Below the pieces are notes generated by a model that was not told where the DNA came from, ran no database searches, and worked only from the letters and a program-made list of their open reading frames with translations. Shown one piece after another: positions 42,536 to 54,344 of a stretch of 64,000 nucleotides of DNA. Both the position numbers and the translations under genes were made by a program. Origin of the DNA: Prorocentrum cordatum (lineage: Eukaryota; Sar; Dinophyceae; Prorocentrales; Prorocentraceae); NCBI GenBank assembly GCA_963575745.1, contig CAUYUJ010000914.1, positions 502,747-566,746 on the forward strand. Direction: 5' to 3'. Each line of letters opens with the position of its first letter. Position 1 is the first letter of the stretch.

Positions 42536-42770
42536 TGGCCTCCTCCTCTTCCTCCTCCTCCTCCTCCTCCTCCTCCTCCTCCTCCTCCTCCTCCTCCCCC
42601 CTCTGCTCCCCCTCCTCCTGCTCTCCTCTGCCTCCTTCTCCTCATCTTGCTTCTCCTCCACATCCTTATCCCCCCTCCTCCTCCCTCATCCACTTCCTCC
42701 ACCCTTCCTCCACCTCCCACTCATCCTCCTCTCCCTGCCCCCCACCCCTCGTTTCATCTTCGTCGTTCTC
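42536..42770. repeat. TCC-rich tract
   Basis: Pure TCC to about 42600, then C/T-rich sequence ending in TTCTCAG. Confidence 0.9.
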
Positions 42771-43055
42771 AGGGTCGGCGGCACCGGCCGTAAGGCCTTC
42801 GCAATAAAGGTTTGCTTACCATCAGAACAACACCTTCTCGAAGCTATCATGCACGAACAAGTTTGGAACGAGTTTGCATTGACATACAAGGACACATGCC
42901 ACATGCCAATGAGCCCTGGCAGGCCGCCAATTCATGCCATTCAATTTCTTTGTTTCTTCCTTGCTCCTCTCCCTCCTCCTGGCAGTACAGTCTGCGAGGA
43001 GCTTGTTGTTTCCCCGCCCGCGCGTCGAACGGCGTATGCCTTCGCACTGCAGCGC
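42771..43055 (+). other. Candidate exon after a pyrimidine tract
   Basis: The C/T tract ends TTCTCAG, a good acceptor. The next frame reads VGGTGRKAFAIKVCLPSEQH and LLEAIMHEQVWNEFALTYKD, of balanced composition. It then runs into another pyrimidine run near 42945. No partner exon found and no family recognised. Confidence 0.3.
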
Positions 43056-43059
43056 AGAT

Positions 43060-43370
43060 TCCCCCAAGATTGCCCAAGAGAGCCTCAAGAGGGGCCCAAA
43101 AGGCCCCCCAGACGGCCTCAAGAGCGCCCAAGAGCAGCCCAAGAGCGCCCCACGATGGCCCAAACGAGATGATTTTGATGCCACCAGGGTGGGGGACAAA
43201 AACTCAGGACCCCCCGTCCTTTGATGGATAGCGTCCAAAATAGCATCAAGAGGCTCTCCAAGGCTCCTAAGAGGAGCCCCAAGAGGGACCCAGGAGGGCC
43301 CCAAGAGGGCCCCAAGAGCGCCCAAGAGCGCCCCAAGAGCGCCAAACGAGGGCCCCAAGAGGTGGTTTGC
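43060..43370 (-). repeat. AAGAGGCCCC-type repeat field, short
   Basis: Same family as 41905-42535, interrupted by about 60 unique bases (near 43160-43235) and ending at a TCC tract. Confidence 0.8.
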
Positions 43371-44640
43371 CTCCTCCTCCTCCTCCTCGTCCTCCTCTTC
43401 CTCCCCTCGTCCCCTCGCGGGCCCCAGGGATGGGCTCGAAGAGGCCCTCCAAGGCTCGCCCCTTGCTCCCAGAGATTTCTCTGTTCATCCTGGTTCCGCG
43501 CACTGTTTCACTAGATGTATCCCTTCGTCCCTTTTGCCGTCAGCTTTCCTGGGCAGCGTCTCTGAACGAGCTCTAGTGGGCATGCGCGAAACGTGGAGAA
43601 ATACTTCTGGTGAATGATGATCACAAGTCAAGGTGGCTGCACTTAAGACGTCAACCTAACAAAATGCAACGAACCAGCTATAGACAGGCTGGTGATAGCT
43701 AATAGGCTATTACCCTCCACACCGCGCAGCCATGGATGACGGGCAGGATGAGGGAAGACAAGGGTATGGAGGAAGACAATGGCGACGACGACGACGACGG
43801 ACGACCTCCTCCAGCTCAGGGTGGATGAGCCACGCTGGCGAAGGCTAGGGAAGCACAAGAGCCATCCACAGCGCGGCTGCGGCTGCTTGCCCTGTCGGGT
43901 TCGGGCTTGCGGTGCAGACCGTGCGCGGGCCCCGTCGCAACTGCAACAACAGGGTGGCCACGTGTTGCGACGGGGGTCCGGGAGCCCGCGTCGCCTGACG
44001 AGAGCCATATCCGGCGCGGCTGCGGCTGCTACGCAGACAGAGGGATGTACAGAGGACGCTAGAGGCAGGAACGAGGACGCGGTGGAGCAGGAGGAGAGAA
44101 GGGCCCACCGCTCTACTCCAACTCTGGCCTGCGGACACCGCGACAAGCATGCTGCGAAGCACGCAATGCGGGCGAAAGCATGTGGCGCACGGCAGAGTCA
44201 GGGCGGCCACGAGGGCCGTGAATTATCTAAAACGCGACCCGGGGCAACGCCAACCGTTCAGTGGAGGGGAATCAGATGCCTTACCAGCATGCCGAAATGA
44301 TGCGCATACCGCTCCGTACCAAAAAGCAAAATGGCAGCTCCCGTTGATCCTTCTCCTCCTGCTCTGGCTCCTCCTCTTCGTCCTCCTTCCTTCCCAGCCA
44401 TCACCCGAGCCGTGGTGGGGGGTCCCAGCCAGCTGGTCGCTTCGAAGCCGAGGCGCTGCCGTGCACGCTGGCAGGGGCAACCCCGCCCCTGCGCTGCCGG
44501 TGCGTCCGGCGTGCGCGGCCCTGGACCTCGCACAATCGGCAGCCAAGCGGCGGCGAGGCCCCCTGCCCATGGAATGCAGCCATGGCGCTTGCGCCCAAGG
44601 TCAGACGCCCGGCAAGAGCCCCCGAGGCCGTTGCCACCCT
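43371..44640. other. Unassigned stretch
   Basis: A 173-codon + frame (43779-44300) and a 167-codon - frame (44146-43643) overlap. Neither has a recognisable domain. A duplicated GCGCGGCTGCGGCTGCT (near 43870 and 44017) lies inside. The part 44440-44640 is GC-rich and open in several frames. Confidence 0.4.
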
Positions 44641-44649
44641 TCCTGAAAG

Positions 44650-44810
44650 AGAGGAGGAGGAGGAGGAGGAGGAGGAGGAGGAGGAGGAGGAGGAGGAGGA
44701 GGAGGAGGAGGAGGAGGAGGAGGAGGGAAGGAGGAGGATGGAGGTGAGGAGAAGGAGGAGGAGGATGGAGACGGAACGAGGAGGAGGAGGAGGAGGAGGA
44801 GGAGGAACTC
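44650..44810. repeat. GGA microsatellite
   Basis: Nearly pure GGA to about 44730, then GGA mixed with GAAGGA and GATGGA. Confidence 0.95.
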
Positions 44811-44967
44811 CCTTGGAAAACAGCCTTCCACGGAAGCGCTGCTGATCAGCAGCAGGCGAGCCCACGCCTACCCCCGCTCGGCTCCACACGTCGCAGGCAC
44901 ACCCGAGAAGGGCATCGCCATGCGTCACCGTTGGAGGCCAATGCCGGCTGGACGAAAATTCCTGGAG

Positions 44968-45215
44968 GCATGCCTACAGTGGACGGTTTCCTCAGGGGCC
45001 GTAGGCGACCCGAGGAGGGGCGGGCGAGGTGGGGGAGGAGGAGGAGGAGGAGGAGGAGGAGGAGGAGGAGGAGGAGGAGGAGGAGGAGGAGGAGGACGAG
45101 GGGGAGGAGGAGGAGGAGGAGGAGGAGGAGGAGGAGGAGGAGAAGGGGGAGGAGGAGGAGGAGGAGGACGGGTCGCCTAAGCCCTTCAGAGAAACCCTCC
45201 AGCGTACAGTTCGCG
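44968..45215. repeat. GGA microsatellite enclosed by an inverted repeat
   Basis: Left flank: GTGGACGGTTTCCTCAGGGG then CGTAGGCGACCC (about 44979-45012). Right flank on the - strand: CTGGAGGGTTTCTCTGAAGG then CTTAGGCGACCC (about 45203-45170). Arms are about 35-40 bp with roughly 75 percent match. The GGA run at 45030-45170 fills the middle. Confidence 0.65.
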
Positions 45216-45674
45216 TGCCGTGCGACTCTCCAGACGCCATCTGCCCGTAGATGGCCTTCTTGGCCCGCCGCTGCATCCGGCGCCGCTGCGTCCGCGTCGG
45301 GGGACCGAGCGTCCGAGACGGGGGCCCCGAGCCGCCGCCGCCGCTGCCCTGCTGGTAGCGCGCGGGCCACGGAATCCCCTCCTCGCGCCAAGCGCCAGCC
45401 TCTGCCAAGCGCGCGGGCCACGGGATCTCCTCCAAGTGGGGCGGGAGCGGCATCCCGACCGGGCCCCGCTGCCACTCGATGCTCCTCCCGGCCGCGGTGC
45501 GGGGGCCGAAGCTCTGCGGGGTCACGAAAGCGGGGGCGCACGCCCGCCTGGACAGCATGGCGTCTGCACAAGGCGGACCGCCTCGATGCTCGCTGTGCAC
45601 GGCCAGGGGGGGCACACACCTCTGGGGATCGAGCGCCAGAGCCAGACGGCTAAGACGGCTAGAGCTAACATGGT
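45216..45674 (-). other. Unassigned GC-rich stretch, open on the - strand
   Basis: The - frame reads EEIPWPARLAEAGAWREEGI and PWPARYQQG, an internal repeat of the IPWPAR hexapeptide, then QRRAKKAIYGQMASGESHGT. It could be coding, but no family is recognised and GC content alone can keep it open. Confidence 0.3.
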
Positions 45675-45840
45675 TACGGAGGCGTCTTGGGCGTCCCTGG
45701 GGCTCTATTCGGATCATCTTTGGGCCCTGTTGGGCCGTCTTGGGGCTCCACTGGACTGTCTGGAACTATATTTTGGGACGGTCTGCGATGCCTTTTCGGC
45801 GGTCTCTCTCTCTCTCTCTCTTTATGTTGTTTTGACTTGT

Positions 45841-45874
<34 letters not shown>

Positions 45875-45955
45875 CAACATGACATCATTCATGTTGCTTC
45901 TCACTCTCTCTCTCTCTCTCTCTCCCTCCCTCCCTCCCTCCCTCCCTCCCTCCCC
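45675..45955. repeat. GGCCTCTTGGGG-type remnant followed by CT microsatellites
   Basis: About 110 bases of the repeat field (GGGCCGTCTTGGGGC), then CT runs at 45806-45825, 45840-45870 and 45903-45955. Confidence 0.85.
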
Positions 45956-45959
45956 TCTC

Positions 45960-47530
45960 CCTCGCTGTCAATGTTATTATCCTGCGTGGAGCTCAGAGGC
46001 GATTGTTAGTGGTCCTGTTCGCGTCGTTTCTGGCTGCCTGGCTCGGGACATCAACGTAAGTTCGAAAATCGGACGAACCCCTCAGCGTCAAAGAGCACTT
46101 CAGACGATTCACATGTTGCTGTAACGCCTTCAACAACACGATGGATGTGAACATTGTCGCGCGCAACTGTTAGATTGCAATTGTTGTGTCACTGGCTCCC
46201 TGCGTAGGTCTTCACCGTTATGAGAAAAGCTTTCAGCACAACACAACTGAGTTCAGTACGTCTGCACATAGCGTGAAAAAGGCATCGGCTTTGTCGTTGG
46301 TCCCCAGCGTAGCTCTACCATAGGGGTGCTTCTCAACTATTCGTCGAATCGCAAGCTATGGCAACCCTGCTGGTGGTCCCCCGGTTGGCTGCTTTTTGCA
46401 TGATGCTGGGCGCGCACGTGCCACGTGTGTCTGTTGAACTTCCCGGACTTTCCCCCTCAACCTGCGCCCTCTCTGCAAGCAGCCCTCCCCAGACTTCTTG
46501 TTCTGACCGAAGCCGATGGCATGGCAACCGTCGCAGCTCATGCGCTGGTAAAACAGATCAGGAACATTGATTCCTCGAGAGCTGGCGAAGCTCTTGGCCG
46601 ACGCCTCGACCTCGAGCCTGTCCTGCGCAAGCGATGAAACACGAGGAGGGAGAGAAAAAGGAGGAGGAGGGGGAGGGGCAGCAGGAGGGAATCATTGATA
46701 TGGTCTGAGCACTGTAAATAGGGCTTGCCAACATCCCCGCCTCGCTGATGCTCGAAAAAAACGCCTGCAGGAACCTCCTCTACCTCCTCAGCGCCCCAGA
46801 TCCCGACAACGAGCCCACTGAAGCACACTCCATGATGAGCCCTTACAAGACACGCCCTGTGCCCACTGTTGAGGGACACGCAGAGGACCCCCTTCTTGGA
46901 ACTCTGAAGGCTACGTTCAGGCCGACTTGTTGCGCATAGAGCCGTGTCGTTGGAGGCAGTGTGCCCATCTGTTGCGCCCACAGTAGGGCCGCCGCGTTGG
47001 ACGACAACCTCTTTTGGTGCACCGACATCGGCGACGCGCCAAGGAGGGAAGTGAAAGGGGGGGCAGGCCTTCTCAGAAGGCAGCGCGGCTCCAGGGCGAT
47101 GGCTTTGAAAGAGCCTTCTGCGAAGGCCCGCCCCCTCTCTGCAGTCCTCCCTGGGCGCGCCGCCGACGAAGGGGACTCTGCGTGTACTGACGTCGGCCTG
47201 CTGCGTGCACTGCATTGCGCCCCTGCCCTGTCCTTGCAGCCGACAGGGCGTACGGCCCAAGAGGCCCCCTCGGGGGCTTGTCTCTTCGCCGAACCCTTGG
47301 GGGCTGCGCGTCGTGTGAGGCCCGTGCCCCTCCCCAGACGCCTCCCCTGGAAGCCCGGGCCCAGCCCGCTCAAGGGGGGGCATTGTCTGCCGAGCGGGGC
47401 GAGGGACTGCCTGGCGGGGCAGGGGGTTGTCGGAATGGCATCGGCGTCCCCGAAGGGCTCCAGCGTGGCCCTGAACTGCTGCGGATGGCCTCCAAGATCG
47501 CGCAGAATGGTCAGAATGGGATACGCGTCC
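45960..47530. other. Unassigned stretch with overlapping long frames
   Basis: A 337-codon - frame (47551-46538) overlaps a 229-codon + frame (46961-47650). The - frame contains RACLVRAHHGVCFSGLVVGI and EVPAGVFFEHQRGGDVGKPY, but also a Leu run from a GGA/GAG tract near 46640-46685. I cannot assign either to a family and do not call a gene. Confidence 0.3.
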
Positions 47531-48009
47531 GAGGCCCCACCACGTTTCCAAGAAGGCCCAAGGTGGCCAAGCACGTCTGCAAAATCACATCGACGGCTCG
47601 AGGTAGCCACTCGATATTGCCCCAGAGGTCCAAAGAGCACAGATCACTGAAGGCATTGAAAACTTGTTTCTTCTCCAGCTTTCTGCGTAAGACCCGAGGA
47701 TGCCTCAATGGGCCCGCGACGGCCTCTACAGAGACCTGAGACGGCAAATTAGAACCCCAAGACAACGCACGAAGATGCCAACGAGGCGGCAGAGAGCGTA
47801 ACAAAAACGCAAGGCGTGCCCTGATTGTTGAAGAGGCCCAAGGAGTCCCCAATACGCACCCAGAGCGCCCAACAAACGTTCCAACAAGGCCGCCTTTCCA
47901 AGTGCCCGCGCAGAACCAAGATACTTGTTCCCCGCATCGCTGACGTGCTGACCGGCAGCGTTTTCTGGCGAACGCCTTGACACAACGTGCTCAGTGAATC
48001 CAATATTAC

Positions 48010-50960
48010 ATAATTGTTACACGTGGTACTCTCTTGAATTACGTCTCCCCCCTACCCTCCCTCCCTGGAGTCGCGCCACATCGGCGGACCAAAGTGCCCC
48101 CCCCTCCCTTCTGGGACCCAAAGGCGTACCACAACGAAATTATAGGAAATATCTGACATCGGCCTCTGGGACCTCCTGGGGGTCCAAGAAGGTCTCTTGG
48201 CGGCTCAATGCAGCTTCTGGAAGCCTAAGACGTCCCCAAGACGGCCGAAACTGGCCCGAAGAGGGCCCAATACGCTCCAAAGACGGCCCTGGAAGGCCAC
48301 AAGAAGGCCCCTCAGAGCACCTCCACCGGCCAAAGACATTGTGATTCATATGGTTGTAACACTATTTTCGCGTCCTCGCCTTCTTCGATTCTCGGGGGCC
48401 CATGACGGCACAAGCACCCTCCAAGATGACACCAAGACGGCCCAGAGGCCCCCAAGAGGGCACCGAAACGGCCCGAGAGGGCCCCAGGATGGCCCAGAGA
48501 AGCCGCCAAGAAGGCTCAAGAGGTCCCAAGACGGCCCAAAAGGACCCCAAGAGTGCCACAAGGCGGTCCCGAGAGGCGCCCAAGACGGCATTCGAGGAGA
48601 CCAGACGGGAAGCGCCCCAAGACGGCCCCAAAGAAACCCCAAGAGGCCCCAAGGAGGCCCACAACAGGCTTCCAGGGGCCCCCAATAAGCCTCCACGATG
48701 CCCCAAAGACGCCCCCATACGGCCCAAAGAAACCACCAAGAGGCCTGCGGCCTTGTACACGAATGGCGCGCTGCTGCTGTGCTCATCGGAGTTTGCACTT
48801 GGCGTTCCCTTGTGCTGACACTCGGTGAATGCTCACTGCCCTCGTGGACATTCGCACGCTCGTCCCAGCGCTGAAACCAACAAGGGGACGCACCTGCCTC
48901 CCAGTGGCGCTCGCCCCAGGGCGGGCAGACCGACGCGGCATACCTCCTCGGCAAACGAGCAGGGCAAACCACCCAACGCCCAGTCTGAGCGTGCTCCGGA
49001 CGGGTAGTTGACGTGTCGCCAGAGGCAGGTCGCGGAGCGGAAGCCCGAATGCAACGTATCCTGCACATCAAAGGGTTGCATACTTGCCACACGTATGTTA
49101 TGCCTTTCGATTATCGGGCATCCCCCCGAACCCCGTCGCACTGGGGTCGCGCCACATCGGCGGGCCAAAATGGCAGCCCCCCTCTCTGGGACGACCAACG
49201 TCCTAAAATGTATAGGAGGTCCATGATATCGGCCTCTGGGACCTTCTGGGGGTCCAAGAGGGCCCAACGACGGCTCAATGCAGCTTCCCGACGGCCCAAA
49301 ATGGCCCAAGATTGCTCTTAGAGGGCCCAAGAGGCCCCTAAGACGGCATCGGAACACCTCCAGAGGCCACACGTATTGTTATTGATACGTTTTTTCCTCC
49401 AAAGAAAAAACCCAAGACGGCCCCGAGACGGCCCAGGGTGGCCCCAGAAAGGTCCAAGAGGCCCCCAAGATGGCCGCCGCGGACCACTAGCGCCAGACGC
49501 CGAAAACACAAATCTCCCACAAGGTTTTAAACGATGGTCGCTGTCTCGCCTGTTTTCAAGTGTCGGGGTACCATGCCCGCACAAGCACCCTCCAAGATGG
49601 CACCAAGACGGCCCCAGAGGCCCCCAAGAGGGCATCGAAACGGACCGAGAGGGCCCCAAGATGGCCAAAAGAGGTCACCAAGACAGCTCAAGAGGCGCCA
49701 AGACGTGCCAGGACGACCCAAAGAGTGCCACAAGGCGGTCCCGAGAGGCCTCCAAGACGGCATCCGAGGAGGCCAGACGGCGCAAAAAGAGCCCCAAGAA
49801 GGCCCCAAAGAGGCCCCCAAGAAAGCCCAAGAGGCGCCAAGATGCCCCAAAGAGGCATCCAAGAGCCCCCAGGGGCCCCCAAGGGGCCCCCAAGAAGCCT
49901 TAAGAAAGCCCCCAAGAAACCCCCAACCGGCCCCAAGAAACCACTAAAAGGCACGCGAAATTGCATACAAACGGCGTTTGCTGCCACGTGCGTTGGAGTT
50001 CGAATGTGGCGTTGCCTTGTGTTGACACGCTGTGAATGCCCATCGCCCTCGTGGACATGCGCTCGCTCGCCCCAGCGCTGAAAAAGGGGGGGGGGCATCT
50101 GCCCCCCGTGGCCTTGGCAGCGCCCTGGCGCCCTGGGGCGGGCAGAAGGACACGGCAGAACTTCGCAGCAGACGAGCAGGGCAAACCGCCTGATGTTCAA
50201 TAATTACGTGCTCTGGGCGTGCACACCGCGAAACGAACGGAATCCACGCCCGGACTGAAGCGAAGCGTTTCGGCAGTCCGAAAGGACGGGTGCGTGACGC
50301 AAGGACCAAAGCACGATGCCCCTAAACAACTAACTTGCCACACGTTGTCATATTTATTCTCTCCCGCGGGCCCCCGCCGAGCCGCCGAGCCACGCGGTTC
50401 ACTGTGCAATCTCGCCTGAAAAGCTTCCAGATCCACAAGGGAATCAGCGCTTTGAGCCCTCTGGGCTCCCTTGGGGTCCAAGAAGGCCTCAAGACGACTC
50501 AAGACGGCTTCAAGACGGCCCCGAAACGGCCCAAGATGGCCACAAGAGGGGGCGACAGTTGAAGGCCCCCAAGATGGCCCCAGCGGGCCCCGACGGGGCC
50601 CCCGGGAGCGTCCCCCGATGCCTAAAACATTGTGTTTCCTTGGTGCCTGAAGGATGCTCGCGTTTTCGCGCTTTGACACTCTCGGGGGGCCGTGGCGGCC
50701 CAAGCGGCCTCCGACATGCGCGCGAGGGGAGGGCTGGCCGAAGCGCCGATCCCCTCCGAGCATCCGTCGGCAATTGCGGAAACAATGAATGATGGGCGAC
50801 GGTGAAGGTTTTGCCCATCCCCACCTTCCAGCAGTCAGAGCGGGTTAGGCAATGGGCTTGCCAGTGCCTGTCAGCCGAAAGGGGCAGCGGGCACATTGAA
50901 GGAGAGGAGAGGCAGGGGGTCGTTCGCACCCGGACGTCGGCAAGTGAGGTAAGGACTGCC
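48010..50960 (+). repeat. Segmental tandem triplication, 1.1-1.2 kb unit
   Basis: Copies start near 48010, 49084 and 50331; the third is partial. Shared landmarks: TCGCGCCACATCGGCGG (48073, 49149); CATCGGCCTCTGGGACC then GGGGGTCCAAGA (48159, 49227); an AAGAGGCCCC-type field; CCCTCGTGGACAT and CGCTCGCCCCAGCGCTGAAA or its variant; and GACGCGCAGGGCAAACC-like sequence (ACGAGCAGGGCAAACC near 48955 and 50174). Divergence between copies is substantial, mainly in the repeat field. Confidence 0.75.
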
Positions 50961-51449
50961 AGTCAAGACGCCCCCCCCCCTGCACACCGCGGCGCAAAAC
51001 CCCCGAAAGGCAATCTGGCGCCAACGGGGGTGGAGGGGCGTGAAAGGCAGGACGGAGCAAGGGAACGGAATGCACCAGTGGGCGATCGAGTCGCTCGGCA
51101 AACCAGAGCCGGACGGACGCAGGCCCGCTCCGGAAGGCGCACTGCGGTAGCCCGACCGCGACGCGCCAGCCTTCGGGGCACCTCGTCAGGGTGCGCCCCC
51201 CCCCCCCCCCCAGAGCAACTGCACAGCGCGAGCCGTCCGAGTCTGTCCTTCCTCCTGCTGCAGCGGTCAATGTCAGGCGCGCGCAGCCTGCCGAATTGAT
51301 TTGAGGGTGATAGCACGGAGGGGTGAGCAGTGCCGGCTCTCGTCGACGCAGTTGCGGCACGTGTGAACGGACAGGGTGGCCAAGCCCATGCAGACTACTT
51401 CTTCTGGAATTATCAAGGCTGCGTGCAAAATGCACGCCTCCCGCGCAAG
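50961..51449. other. Unassigned stretch
   Basis: Two C runs (near 50970 and 51195) and overlapping frames on both strands (50802-51299 + and 51480-50845 -). No recognisable domain. Confidence 0.4.
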
Positions 51450-53460
51450 TCAAAGTAACGCTCTCAAAACATGTTCCCACTTATACACAATCGAATCGGC
51501 AACCTCAGACAACTTACATTGCATGCGCGGCGAGAGCAATCCCAGTCTCTCCGTTAGCTCTCTCGCTACCACGGCGCGCATCGCACCGCGTCGAGTGGCG
51601 GCCTCGGGGTTGGATAGCACGATGTGGTGTGCAGCGTGAGACTCAGCACAGCGCCTTGGTCTGAGCGTGATGTCCTCTGCGGCCGGGTCTGTGGGGGCTG
51701 TCGGTTTGCGTTGTCGTTTGAACGGTCTGTTCTGAATAAGCGTGCGACGGCAATTCTCGCAGTCAGGATGCTTGGGATAGTATGTCAGGTAGTGTCGGAA
51801 GTCGATTGCGTGACGGGCACGTGCTGGTAGGGCTACGTCGGTGTGTGTGTGTGTGTATTGCGCGTCGTCGGGTTCCAAATTGGGCATGCATTTGCGCGCA
51901 GGAACACGACGGCATCGTCCTTCGGGAGTGGCGAGGATACCTCCACCCTTGCGCGTCCGCAACAGGCCATAATCATCCCCCTCGGAGAGGCAGCCGAGTG
52001 AAAATCCGGAAGGACAATCACCAAAACCCAAAGACTTCCTGGTTAGCTGGTTAGCTTGAACTCTGGCATCTGGAACTGAATGTGCTCGTCCGCGCTCGCC
52101 TCTGGCGGTTTCGAAGATATGACCGTGGCCACTGTAGATCAATCTCGCATCCATGTCAGTAATGGAATATTTGTCCGAGATAAGGTGAGCCAATCCGCTG
52201 TCGAGCACCCACGATCGCGAAAGAAATGATGGATCCTTCGAAGCTGCCGATGCAGGAGTTTCCTCCCGCAGTCGGGCAAAACCCCGACGCGACGCAGCGT
52301 GGTTGGGCGCGCTGGCGTAACGATCGCGGACCCCTTGTTGTCGATGTCGCGATGAAATGGCGTCGATCAGCACGAGTGCCCCGTCGCGTGCCACAACGAA
52401 GTCCTGATCGGATCTCTTCCACAATTTGTCGGGCAGGGGCCCAGGAATGCGCGCGAGGTCGCCCTGGCTGGGCGGCTTCCCGCGCGGCCGCGCCCTCTTG
52501 GACGCGGCGTGCGCGTGGGCCTCGGCGATGTCAGGGCACCAGGAGATGGCGCGTCGCGTGCGCTCGGAAGGCTTGGCGGCCCACGCAGCTTCGTCAATGC
52601 GGCGCGCCAGACTGCGCCGTCGCCCACTGCGCGGGCTGGGCGGGTGGCCGCTGCGCCCCGGCGAACGGGACTGGCTGCGGTGGCAGGCGCGACCGCGGGA
52701 ATCCCTGGACTGCGAGATCGACTGCGCCGGGAATCGCGCGGAGGGCCCCGGGACCGGCTGCGGCCGGGCTGGGAGCCGAGGTGCGCGTCGCGGGAGTGGC
52801 GACGGATGTCGCGGGAGGGGGGCCGCGCGCCCTTGCGACGACTGCGGGCGGCCGTCGCGGCAGGGTCGGCGGGCGCCCCCTAGAACTCTGGGAAGGGCAG
52901 CGGCCTTGGTCGGAGGGGCGGTGGCCCCCAGGACTTCGCGACGGCCGCGGGCTGCGCGGGCGGCTTGAACTCTGAGTTCGAGCCCCGTGGCCTGAGTCGA
53001 TGCGTGCGCCGGTTGACCTTCAGGCAGCGACCCGTCTAGCAGTGGCCACAGCCCAGAACACGAGGTCGGTTGCAGCGATCGCCGCGGACAGGGCCCAAGC
53101 ATTCTACAAAAGAATGCCAGAAGTTCGTGGCTGGTCCAGGCGAAGATCGCCGGGGGCAATTTCGCTTTTTGGTACGCCAAGGCACGGTCGAGACAAAGGC
53201 CGGGGTCCCGAACCGGCGTGTAGGAGCTTGCACTTGGATCCTTTTGCGCACGTGCCCTTACTGAAGGAGACGCAACGTTGTTCCCGCGTAGACGGCTTCG
53301 CTGCAGTGGCGGCGGAGCGCTCTCTAAGTCCACATTGGTTACGTTGAATTCGGCGCAGCTCGATGGCAGCATTGACTCGCTGATGGAGCCGAGCGCAACA
53401 TCGTTCGGGGGCGATTTTCGGTGCCCTGTTGCAAACTGCCAAATCTTCGAGCACCCGTGG
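51450..53460 (-). mobile_element. Degraded copia-like retrotransposon (gag zinc finger, protease, integrase zinc-binding part)
   Basis: In - strand order. The 53454-53104 frame carries a CCCH zinc finger, RCVSFSKGTCAKGSKCKLLH, spaced C-x7-C-x5-C-x3-H. The 53636-51450 frame (728 codons) is Arg/Ser/Pro-rich at first, then holds WVLDSGLAHLISDKYSI, a retropepsin D-S-G site, near residue 475. Near residue 615-630 it has FRHYLTYYPKHPDCENCRRT, like the HHCC zinc-binding motif before a copia integrase. It ends with a short unrecognised tail and no D-D-E core, reverse transcriptase or RNase H. The finger and protease are in different frames, so at least one indel separates them. Frame length is probably helped by GC content. 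No LTRs were found by eye. Confidence 0.6.
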
Positions 53461-53469
53461 ATGCCAGCG

Positions 53470-53930
53470 TAACTAGACTCCCCTCCTCCCCCTTGCCCCC
53501 TCCCGCTCCCTCCTCCCCCCGTCTCACCAACTCCTTCCCCACCACTCCCATCCACCCATCCAATTACCCCAGGGATCTTAAGAACTACAAGAAACCCCCA
53601 ACAGGATTCAAACAACTCCCAACAAGGAGTTTCCAAGAAAGAACCACATCCTCCTGTTTTTCCTCCTTTTCCTCCTCCTTTTCCTCCTCCTCCCTCCTCC
53701 TTTTCCTCATCCTCCTCCTTCTCCCCTTCGCCCTCCCACCTCCTCCACCACCCACCAAAACTTCACCAAGACATGGGTGGAAACGTGTTCCGTCAAATTC
53801 CTCAACATTCTGCTTGCCATCTACCTCAACCACGTGCATGGATTCCTCCGCTTCCTGCGCATCGCTCCGCCCTGCTCTTCCTGCTCAGAACCATCCATAT
53901 ACATATGTATATGTATATGTATGCATATGT
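53470..53930. other. Pyrimidine-rich spacer
   Basis: TCC/TTCC-rich to about 53770, then a normal-complexity part to 53895 with small frames only. TA/TG dinucleotides lead into the next microsatellite. Confidence 0.6.
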
Positions 53931-53976
53931 GTATATACATACATACATACATACATACATACATACATACATACGA
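53931..53976. repeat. CATA microsatellite
   Basis: About 11 CATA units. Confidence 0.95.
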
Positions 53977-54034
53977 GAGAGCGTGATCCACCGCCGCTTT
54001 ACTGTGGAAAATTGCCAACCTTTTCCTCCAGAGC

Positions 54035-54320
54035 CCGGGGGTCGCCCTCCCCCCCCCCCCCCTCCGAAAATCCCCCCTCCCCCTGCTGGAACCCCTCCCC
54101 TCCCCCCCCCCCCCCCCTTCCCCCCGGCAAAACCCCCCCCTCCCCTAACCCCACCCCCCACCCCCCCCCCCCTCCCCCCCGCTCGAAAACAGGGGGGGGT
54201 CACTACCGGTTCGAACCCCTCCCCACCCCCCCCCCCCCCCCCCCCCCCCCGTATCCGGAAAACCGGGGGGGTCACTACCGGTTCGAACCCCCCCCCCCCC
54301 ACCCCCCCCCCCTACTCACC
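54035..54320. repeat. Poly-C tracts with two inverted copies of a 40-bp motif
   Basis: C runs of up to 24 bases separate two copies of a motif that reads GGTCACTACCGGTTCGAACC (near 54198 and 54271) preceded by AAAACAGGGG or AAAACCGGGG. The same motif occurs reversed on the other side of the next satellite. Confidence 0.85.
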
Positions 54321-54344
54321 GCCAGCAAAACGACTCCCGGTCCC

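Noticed and set aside
46538-47551. 337-codon - strand frame as a gene
   Set aside because: No recognisable domain, a competing + frame of similar length, and part of it encodes a purine microsatellite.
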